A stretch of 47,133 nt of DNA. It comes from Candidatus Poseidoniaceae archaeon. Its GTDB lineage: Archaea; Thermoplasmatota; Poseidoniia; Poseidoniales; Poseidoniaceae. The stretch spans positions 1 to 47,133 of the forward strand of contig CASICT010000023.1 in assembly GCA_949373265.1 (NCBI GenBank). The letters are read 5' to 3'. The notes below the pieces were generated by a model. The model was not told where the DNA came from. It made no database searches and worked only from the letters and a program-made list of their open reading frames with translations. A program made the translations under genes and the position numbers. Numbering within the stretch: the first letter of the stretch is position 1; each line of letters starts with the position of its first letter. Shown one piece after another: positions 41,814 to 47,133 of this stretch.

Positions 41814-42976
41814 ATGAACAAGAAACGGGGCTTGCTATTAGCGCCTTACTTTTGGTTCAATTGATTGCTGGATGTACTGGTGTTTTGGATAATACAGTTG
41901 ATCCTCGTGCAGTCTTAACCGCCACTCCTACAGAGATTCAGCAAGGCGAGGAAGTAACCTTTGATGCTCGCGGCTCCGATGCTATGGAAGGTTTGATTTC
42001 AGAATTCAAGTGGGACTTTGGCGACGGTACCGAATCAACGACACTAGCAGGATTCACTTCTCACCAATTTTTAGAAGCAGGACAATTCAATGTACGCCTA
42101 ACGGTTACAAACGACCAAGGCGGAACCGATTCCACTACTGCAATGGTGAGGGTAAACGGTGCACCAATTCTTAACCTTTCAATTCCAGAAGACGTAAGAA
42201 GCGGCGATATAGTGTTACTTGATGCATCCAAAACCGTTGACCCAGAGGGAAGAACGCTGAACTTTATGTGGGATTTAGATTTCTTATCGGACAGTAATGG
42301 AGATGGCAATACACGTAATGATGTAGATTCAACTAGCGACCAAGTCTATCTCCCTACAGAATCAAGTGGTACAATTTTAGGTTCACTAACCGTTGATGAT
42401 AATGAGGGTGGCGTAGTGTCTCAACAGTTCACAATCGATGTTCAAACCCGCCGCTACAAGGTCGCATGGGTGGAGAACACACTGGAATGGGATTATGACG
42501 ATTATCTTGCTCAAGGGGAAACTTGGAGTGAAAACATGACTCCCGGATTAGATGTCAGAATTATGGCGTATGAGGCATTATTAGAGTTGGACCAAGACCT
42601 AATCTTGCCCCCTGACAATTTCACATTATCACTGAATATTATTGACGATGGACATCGCCGCTCTGCTCAAACCAGTCCGGGTAATGTTACTAGAAACGAA
42701 CCGACAACGGCAGAAATAAATGCTAGTGATTTGAATCCATCCGGCCAAGAAGATATTTTCGATGCAGATAGTGCGGAACAACTGTTACAATCACTACTCA
42801 ATGAACCAGGAGCCCGCTTTGGCCAAGGGGAATGGATATGGTCAATTGTCGCTCAAAATGCAGACCCGGATTCGGTTTTGCCGGGCCAGCCTGACCCCGA
42901 TGGAGGAAACGATTGGTCACTTTCCATTATCATCACAGTTCAAACTCCGGTATTAACCGAAGTCGCTTACGAGTGA
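41814..42976 (+). pseudogene. PKD-domain lipoprotein, frameshift in signal peptide
   Basis: The start ATG 41814 (AGGGGATC upstream) gives MNKKRGLLLA, then must shift frame at 41841-41845 (GCGCC) to continue LLLVQLIAGC, a lipoprotein signal with its lipobox Cys. The open frame from 41852 alone would lack the signal's start. The mature protein has two PKD-like beta domains: WDFGDGTES (about residues 50-100) and NFMWDLDF (about 105-195). A C-terminal domain of about 190 residues without clear family follows; it has no membrane helix. It would be lipid-anchored outside the cell. If 41852 (TTG) were the true start the protein would be 374 residues. Confidence 0.7.
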
Positions 42977-42977
42977 T

Positions 42978-43331
42978 TCAACTAAATTGAATTGGCTGAA
43001 CTGTCTTCCAATTGGCATTAGCAAGTTTCTTTGCTTTACCATCGGCGATGATTGGATGAATGCGACTTAAGCGACCATGCATTCCGTGAACTCCGAATTT
43101 TATTCGTAATTCGACTTGACGATCACGCTCTGCAGCTTCCATCTGTTCATCATCTAATTCAACACTAGCCATCTCTTTACCAGTAGTTGCTGAAGATACA
43201 GAAAATGTGTTTCCATTGATATGAGTTCGCGGGGCGAAGTCCATGTCGTCAGGATTATTCATCCATGCCTCAAGGTCGATAGAAAGATAATCGCGAATAT
43301 TGACGCGCTTGATTACGATAGAATCTACCAT
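42978..43331 (-). CDS. Uncharacterised small soluble protein
   Basis: 117 residues, soluble, mixed alpha/beta, with an EQMEAAERDRQVELRIKF helix in the C-terminal half. It has no signal peptide, membrane segment or Cys. Family not recognised. It is convergent with the PKD gene (2 bp apart). Confidence 0.6.
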   Translation of the reverse strand: MVDSIVIKRVNIRDYLSIDLEAWMNNPDDMDFAPRTHINGNTFSVSSATTGKEMASVELDDEQMEAAERDRQVELRIKFGVHGMHGRLSRIHPIIADGKAKKLANANWKTVQPIQFS

Positions 43332-43439
43332 GGTGACCGTTCACTCCGAGAGGCCGTGTATTCAAAATCTCTCGCATTACTTGGGGCGATTGGGATTCCA
43401 CCCTAGTGTTTGATATGGGTTGATGGTGATGTAGAAATT

Positions 43440-43721
43440 ATGTCACCGCCCACAATAGGTCAAGGCACTCAGAAAAAAGCAAGACTGCAAAGGTTGAAAG
43501 ACGAAGTGAAGCGTTTTGTGTTCGCAAATCCTGGATGTAGTGCGCAATCAATAGTCGCTCATCTTTCTCACGAAAAGAAGTTGAGAAACCATGGCCTAAC
43601 TCCAAGAAAGATTGGCTTTTTTATTCCGCGACACCTGAAGACACATTTGGTATGGTGGCAGGACCATATAGCAGGCCGGCGCGTATATGGGCCTGATAGC
43701 AAAGATGAATCGACAGCCTGA
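43440..43721 (+). CDS. Small basic, possibly winged-helix DNA-binding protein
   Basis: 93 residues from ATG 43440; the frame extends to TTG 43410 but the added residues look non-coding. A basic helix (KKARLQRLKDEVKRFVF), then CSAQSIVAHLSHEKKLRNHGLTPRKIGFFIPRHL, has the spacing of a winged helix with a Ser/Gln-containing turn, and a short beta wing (GRRVYGPD). DNA binding is a guess from shape and charge. It precedes the HAD gene by 26 bp. Confidence 0.55.
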   Translation: MSPPTIGQGTQKKARLQRLKDEVKRFVFANPGCSAQSIVAHLSHEKKLRNHGLTPRKIGFFIPRHLKTHLVWWQDHIAGRRVYGPDSKDESTA

Positions 43722-43747
43722 AGGAGCACCTTCGCTACCACGGTAAC

Positions 43748-44410
43748 ATGGGTGAAGTAACAGCGTACTTCGATCTTGATGGCACCCTTCTCGATGCATC
43801 GAGTGAAAAAAGCCTGACTGCACTCCTTTCGAAACGACGTCCTTGGCGTATTCCACTAGGGGCGGTAATGTGGACACTAGGTTTTGTTGGCAACCTGCTT
43901 AGAGCACGTTCAATTTATGATTCAGCCCGAAACCGTGGCCATTTGGCTCTGTGCAACTGGGAAACATTACGCTCACTTTCAGCAGAACTAGTGGAATCAA
44001 AATTATCCAAGAGAATTAGCCAAGACGCTCTAGACCGCCTTGAATGGCACCGCCAACAAGGCCATCGTCTAGTTCTTATCACGGCTACTGTAATGCCAAT
44101 GGCGCAAGCGATGGCCGACCATCTTGGTATGGACGAAGTATATGGGTGTGGACCTGAAGATATGACTGGAACTATGAGTGGTTCAGAAAAAGGCTGGAGC
44201 GTTCCACGTCGTAAAGGAAAAGTCCCCGTAGTTCAAGCGGATGCAGAATCAGTAGGCCATAACCTAGCAGATTGCTGGGGATATGGCAATACCCATGCAG
44301 ATTCCTTCTTCATGTCAATTACCGGTAATCCTGTCGCAGTTAACGCCGAGGGTGGGCTGAAATCTCTTGCAAAAGAGAAAGAGTGGCCCCAATTTGAATG
44401 GCGCGTATAG
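43748..44410 (+). CDS. HAD-superfamily hydrolase, SerB-like (HAD-IB)
   Basis: 220 residues. Motif I is FDLDGT with nucleophile D9 and acid D11. A helical cap follows (about 20-95), then motif II LITATV (about 111-116). The C-terminal motif is WGYGNTHADSFFM, where the first Asp usual in HAD-IB phosphatases (YSDS..D) is Asn while the second Asp is kept. The end GNPVAVNAEGGLKSLAKEKEW is typical of the branch. A phosphoserine-phosphatase-like or lipid-phosphate role is possible; the motif change leaves activity unsure. tRNA-Arg follows about 50 bp downstream. Confidence 0.85.
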   Translation: MGEVTAYFDLDGTLLDASSEKSLTALLSKRRPWRIPLGAVMWTLGFVGNLLRARSIYDSARNRGHLALCNWETLRSLSAELVESKLSKRISQDALDRLEWHRQQGHRLVLITATVMPMAQAMADHLGMDEVYGCGPEDMTGTMSGSEKGWSVPRRKGKVPVVQADAESVGHNLADCWGYGNTHADSFFMSITGNPVAVNAEGGLKSLAKEKEWPQFEWRV

Positions 44411-44458
44411 TACGCCCGTCGCGCTTAAATGGGGAAGGCAGGTCGCCGAGACTGCACT

Positions 44459-44532
44459 GGCCCCATAGTGTAGCCTGGATATCACAGTGGCTTGCGGAGC
44501 CACGAACCCGTGTTCGAATCGCGGTGGGGCCG
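44459..44532 (+). tRNA. tRNA-Arg (GCG)
   Basis: Acceptor GGCCCCA/TGGGGCC, discriminator G, anticodon stem GTGGC/GCCAC with loop TTGCGGA (anticodon GCG), T arm CCGTG-TTCGAAT-CGCGG. CCA is not encoded. It ends 4 bp from the stop of the convergent membrane protein gene. Confidence 0.95.
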
Positions 44533-44535
44533 CTC

Positions 44536-45159
44536 TTACTCTTCTTCAGTGACTAAAGTAATCTTTTGGTCTAGAGCAGATTTTGCTGATTCATTGAACA
44601 ATGGTAATATGGCTAGGCTTGCACAAATAGCCATACAAAACCCGCAAAGATATCCTAAGATTTTGTTTGCTAGAATAAGGCTAGGGGGCAACATATCTTG
44701 TGAAATCGAATAGATTTCAAGATTAGCATAGACGCCACCTATGATCGCAATTACGCTGCCAGCAACCGCCAATTTTGCTCCTATCGACTTCAATCTGAAT
44801 AATGAAACACCGCCAAATAATACAAGCACAGCACCCGTCATCACAGACCATCCACGAATAGTGTACGCACCACTATCTCTGGTTTCATCATGGAAATCTT
44901 GGTATTCTTGGTCGGTAATATTCTCTCCATTACTCGTTCTAACATTGGTAAGCAAAGTGTCTAATTCTTCTTGCGAAAGGTCCTCGGAGAGCGATAGTTG
45001 GATGTCTCCAGCAGCCGTGAAACCCATAAGTAGTGAACCTAGTATTAGTAACACAGCGATAGTCTTGGGACCCTTTTTATCAGGCTTAGGGGAAAAAAGA
45101 GGCATCTGTTGTGGCACACTGCCATCATCACTCATTCGAATTGAGAACTCTTCACTCAT
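44536..45159 (-). CDS. Four-helix membrane protein, last gene of operon
   Basis: 207 residues from ATG 45159 (the frame reaches 45180). The N-terminal cytoplasmic part (SPKPDKKGPK) is followed by a helix (about 35-52), an extracellular acidic segment (SQEELDTLL, about 55-100) and three more helices (about 105-195) with a short acidic C-terminus. No family recognised. Its start overlaps the stop of the thioesterase gene by 8 bp, so it is translated as part of that operon. Confidence 0.7.
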   Translation of the reverse strand: MSEEFSIRMSDDGSVPQQMPLFSPKPDKKGPKTIAVLLILGSLLMGFTAAGDIQLSLSEDLSQEELDTLLTNVRTSNGENITDQEYQDFHDETRDSGAYTIRGWSVMTGAVLVLFGGVSLFRLKSIGAKLAVAGSVIAIIGGVYANLEIYSISQDMLPPSLILANKILGYLCGFCMAICASLAILPLFNESAKSALDQKITLVTEEE

Positions 45160-45586
45160 CAGTGCAAGCCTCCAATCCATTTCGTAAACTATCGGGGATT
45201 ACTAAAGAGCTCATATCAGCCATACTTACACAAACTGTAACCTGTTCACTAGACCAAAGCAATTCCTCATTTTGATTGCTAAATCTGTACTGCCATGTGC
45301 ATGATTTTCTTCCAACTTTAGAAATCCAAATTTTTGCAGTTACAGTATCGCCGTACCTGAATGGGTAATGAAACTCTGATTTGATATCTACAACAGGAAA
45401 ACCAATCTTCATTTCACCAATTATGTGGGGGTAGTCGACACCACATATTTGCATCCAAGCGTCTTCAAAGAACCGATGTGCAAGGTCGTAGATACGCGGG
45501 TAAAATCCTATGCCTGCCATGTCAAGCATTGGAAAGTCGACGCGGCGACTTAGTTGCACAGCCATGGCACTGCGTACGGGCGCCAC
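45152..45586 (-). CDS. Acyl-CoA thioesterase, 4HBT hot-dog family
   Basis: 144 residues from GTG 45586 (137 from ATG 45565). Hot-dog fold of the 4-hydroxybenzoyl-CoA thioesterase/YbgC branch: the DFPMLDMAGIGFYPRIYD segment holds the catalytic Asp (normally D in D.dG..hh..Y), then FRYGDTVTAKIWISKVGRKS and a final strand QVTVCVSM. It hydrolyses acyl-CoA or acyl-ACP, substrate unknown. It follows the pentapeptide gene by 4 bp or so. Confidence 0.85.
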   Translation of the reverse strand: MAPVRSAMAVQLSRRVDFPMLDMAGIGFYPRIYDLAHRFFEDAWMQICGVDYPHIIGEMKIGFPVVDIKSEFHYPFRYGDTVTAKIWISKVGRKSCTWQYRFSNQNEELLWSSEQVTVCVSMADMSSLVIPDSLRNGLEACTDE

Positions 45587-45590
45587 TTAT

Positions 45591-46013
45591 TCAAGCATCC
45601 TCGGGCTTAGGCCATTTTTTGGCTAACACTTTGGCCAAGTCGTCATCTAATTTAGCATTCCACCAATCACTACCTTGCCAAATAGCATATCGTCCACGAA
45701 CACCACGAATATCGGCTCCTTCAAACGAACAGTTTCGGAAGTTGGAAATGTTTAATCTAGCCTTGCGTAAGTCAGCCCCTCGAAAATCACAGCCGTCAAA
45801 TGCCGATTTCATTAAATCTGCTTCGACCATAGATGCACGCCTAAAATCAGAATCAATAAAATTCCCTTCAGTTAAATCAGCACCGTCCAAAATAGTTCTT
45901 CGAAAGTTCGACTTTGGATGATTACCCCTACGCAGTAATTCACCAGTATGGTTTTGGAAAGACCAATCCAAAGAGACTTCTTCTTCGCCGGTACTACTGC
46001 CCGACATTACCAT
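45591..46013 (-). CDS. Pentapeptide-repeat protein
   Basis: 140 residues from ATG 46013, supported by AAGGTGAT upstream. From about residue 35 to 115 the sequence has A-D-L-x-x / A(D/N)F-x-x repeats (ADLTEGNFIDSDFRRASMVE, then GADLRKARLNISNF), giving a right-handed quadrilateral beta-helix. Functions in the family range from gyrase protection to unknown binding roles. The C-terminal 25 residues are basic and Trp-rich. Part of the 46524-to-44536 operon. Confidence 0.88.
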   Translation of the reverse strand: MVMSGSSTGEEEVSLDWSFQNHTGELLRRGNHPKSNFRRTILDGADLTEGNFIDSDFRRASMVEADLMKSAFDGCDFRGADLRKARLNISNFRNCSFEGADIRGVRGRYAIWQGSDWWNAKLDDDLAKVLAKKWPKPEDA

Positions 46014-46023
46014 GGAATCACCT

Positions 46024-46524
46024 TCAGTAACGACTTCGCTTGTCTAAGTGAGCTCTACCTTCAGGTGTTAAAATCGCATATCGATTTTTCTCTTTAGCAG
46101 ATGGCGGGGTAACTAGGAATCCTCGCTCTCTCAGTCTGTTTAGATAGAGAGAAAGATTACCAGGTGGCTCCAATCCAGCATCTTCGAATATCTGATCTAT
46201 AACACGAGGTGGACTATCATTTACACCTTCAACGTCTCTAAGATACTGAATCGCACCTAATACTTGGTCAGGCTTACGAATTAGACTACAGTTCTCGATT
46301 AAAGCTCGGAATGCAGAACCCCTTTCAGGAAGACCCGCTTCGCGAGCTGCATCAACAGCAGCCTCAATAGCACGTTCGCGTGCATTACGGATTCTTGAAA
46401 GCGCAATAGACCACGTATCATCATCTCGTACCCTTGTTAGGCGTTCATCTACACTCGATTGAGCCCCTGAGAGATCAATTTCTACATCACCAGCGCGAAT
46501 TAGCACCCTTGCTTCATCTTCCAT
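46024..46524 (-). CDS. Winged-helix-like regulator or adaptor, first gene of operon
   Basis: 166 residues. N-terminal half: a beta-type VLIRAGDVEIDLSG start, then a charged helix region (about 45-75). C-terminal half (about 80-166): helices followed by NLSLYLNRLRERGFLV and a NRYAILTPEGRAHL strand-helix end, which is the usual wing and last helix of winged-helix proteins. It may regulate the operon it opens. An exact family is not recognised. It is divergent to the secreted protein gene at 46781. Confidence 0.7.
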   Translation of the reverse strand: MEDEARVLIRAGDVEIDLSGAQSSVDERLTRVRDDDTWSIALSRIRNARERAIEAAVDAAREAGLPERGSAFRALIENCSLIRKPDQVLGAIQYLRDVEGVNDSPPRVIDQIFEDAGLEPPGNLSLYLNRLRERGFLVTPPSAKEKNRYAILTPEGRAHLDKRSRY

Positions 46525-46780
46525 CTAATCATCTCCGGGCAGCCGACTTGGCTCCTGTTGATAAAATTTCATCAGTTCGTTTTTAATGCTTGTTTCAGAC
46601 ACTAAGGGGGTTAAACGATGCACTAAACGACTTTTAACACCCCAATCCTTGTTATTAGTCGCGCCCAGTAAATAACATTCCGGGCCACATATTTACCACT
46701 ACTAATCTAAGTTAAAATCATGAATTGAGGATAAGGCAGATGAAGGGGCGTCCTTTTCATTCAAATCCCCGGGTGTTTAC
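46525..46780. promoter_or_regulatory. Divergent intergenic region
   Basis: Gene-free, AT-rich. GGTTAAA (about 46610-46616) and TTTAACACC (about 46632-46640) form an inverted repeat around two copies of AAACGA, which could be an operator for the divergent genes. No RNA gene seen. Confidence 0.4.
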
Positions 46781-47133
46781 ATGAGGCGCGTCTCCCCAGT
46801 TCTGATAATGCTTTTATTGATTGGTTCATGTATCCCAGTTGGACTCGTAACCGCTTCAAGTGATCCGACAACAATATTGACATTTAACGGCGGAGTTGCC
46901 TCAATAGATGTCAATTTACAAGGCGGTGTAGCAGATAGTACTGCAATTATAGATGTCCCTCGAAATGTCACATTCAATTCTGCAAGTTTTGACGTCGAAT
47001 ACGATAGTAGTCAGGTTAGCCCAGGGCAAGTATGGGTAGATATCAACGAAGACGGAGTGTTTGAATGGGAGTTTACAGATTCAGGCTATGGGGATATCGG
47101 ATATCAGAATCAATTCTATAACGGCCAAGAATG
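46781..47133 (+). CDS. Secreted beta-rich protein, 3' end off window
   Basis: The frame is open from ATG 46781 to the window edge, 117 residues visible. Signal peptide about 1-26 (MLLLIGSC core, cut near VTAS). The mature part starts with beta-strand-rich sequence: an NGGVASIDVNLQGGVAD segment, VWVDINEDGVFEWEF (an Asp-rich, Ca-binding-like turn) and GYGDIGYQNQFYNG. It resembles extracellular domains that occur in other large surface proteins of this window. Family not assigned. Confidence 0.75.
   Translation, partial: MRRVSPVLIMLLLIGSCIPVGLVTASSDPTTILTFNGGVASIDVNLQGGVADSTAIIDVPRNVTFNSASFDVEYDSSQVSPGQVWVDINEDGVFEWEFTDSGYGDIGYQNQFYNGQE

Noticed and set aside
37920..41845. Programmed frameshifting as explanation of the broken genes
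   Set aside because: Breaks occur at unrelated sequences, several per gene, without shared slippery motif or structure.
43410..43439. TTG start at 43410 for the small basic protein
   Set aside because: The extra residues have no start signal and a better ATG follows at 43440.

Overview
The window looks like a chromosomal piece of a marine planktonic euryarchaeon of the Poseidoniales (Marine Group II) type. The archaeal signals are the gene order rpl18e-rpl13-rps9-rpoN, a small zinc-binding RNA polymerase subunit N, a PAC2 protein, an Lrp/AsnC regulator, TATA-like promoters and GGAGGTG-type ribosome binding sites. The marine photoheterotroph signals are a proteorhodopsin, a bacterial-type NAD-dependent DNA ligase and many very large acidic surface proteins. 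The assignment is inference from gene content; no 16S rRNA is present.

Layout. 1-4.2 kb is an AT-rich accessory stretch of small orphan membrane proteins, a GC-rich imine-reductase-like gene, palindromic repeats and a MazG-like pyrophosphohydrolase. 4.2-11.4 kb holds an Lrp regulator with a clear palindrome upstream, enolase, a PQQ-type sugar dehydrogenase propeller, an aminotransferase, a membrane-anchored protein with an acidic tail, tRNA-Cys and an acetyltransferase. 11.4-21.7 kb is a surface-protein block: a thrombospondin-type-3 (TSP3) protein with a long Gly-Gln tract, then a 2640-residue TSP3/Ig-like protein with a DUF4129-like cytoplasmic tail, each closed by a strong hairpin. 21.7-24 kb is the ribosomal protein/rpoN operon and tRNA-Pro. 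24-29 kb has a beta-helix surface protein and a small membrane protein. 29-34.4 kb has the proteorhodopsin (Asp-Thr-Lys triad), an ABC exporter, a PPC-domain protein and LigA.

34.4-38.5 kb is a three-gene set: two secreted proteins with N-terminal CXnCH motifs and a DUF2231-like membrane protein. It reads as a possible extracellular redox module. From 37.9 to 41.85 kb every plus-strand gene is frameshifted (a RecB/Cas4-like Fe-S nuclease at least four times), while the two interleaved minus-strand genes (PAC2 and a DnaQ-like exonuclease) are intact. 42.9-46.5 kb has small unknowns, a HAD phosphatase-like gene, tRNA-Arg and a four-gene minus-strand operon (winged helix, pentapeptide repeat, thioesterase, membrane protein). 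Partial genes lie at both edges.

At least eight secreted or surface-anchored proteins in 47 kb suggest a cell built around Ca-binding surface adhesins or polymer capture, with light-driven ion pumping and uptake-based heterotrophy. No CRISPR array, insertion sequence or rRNA was seen.
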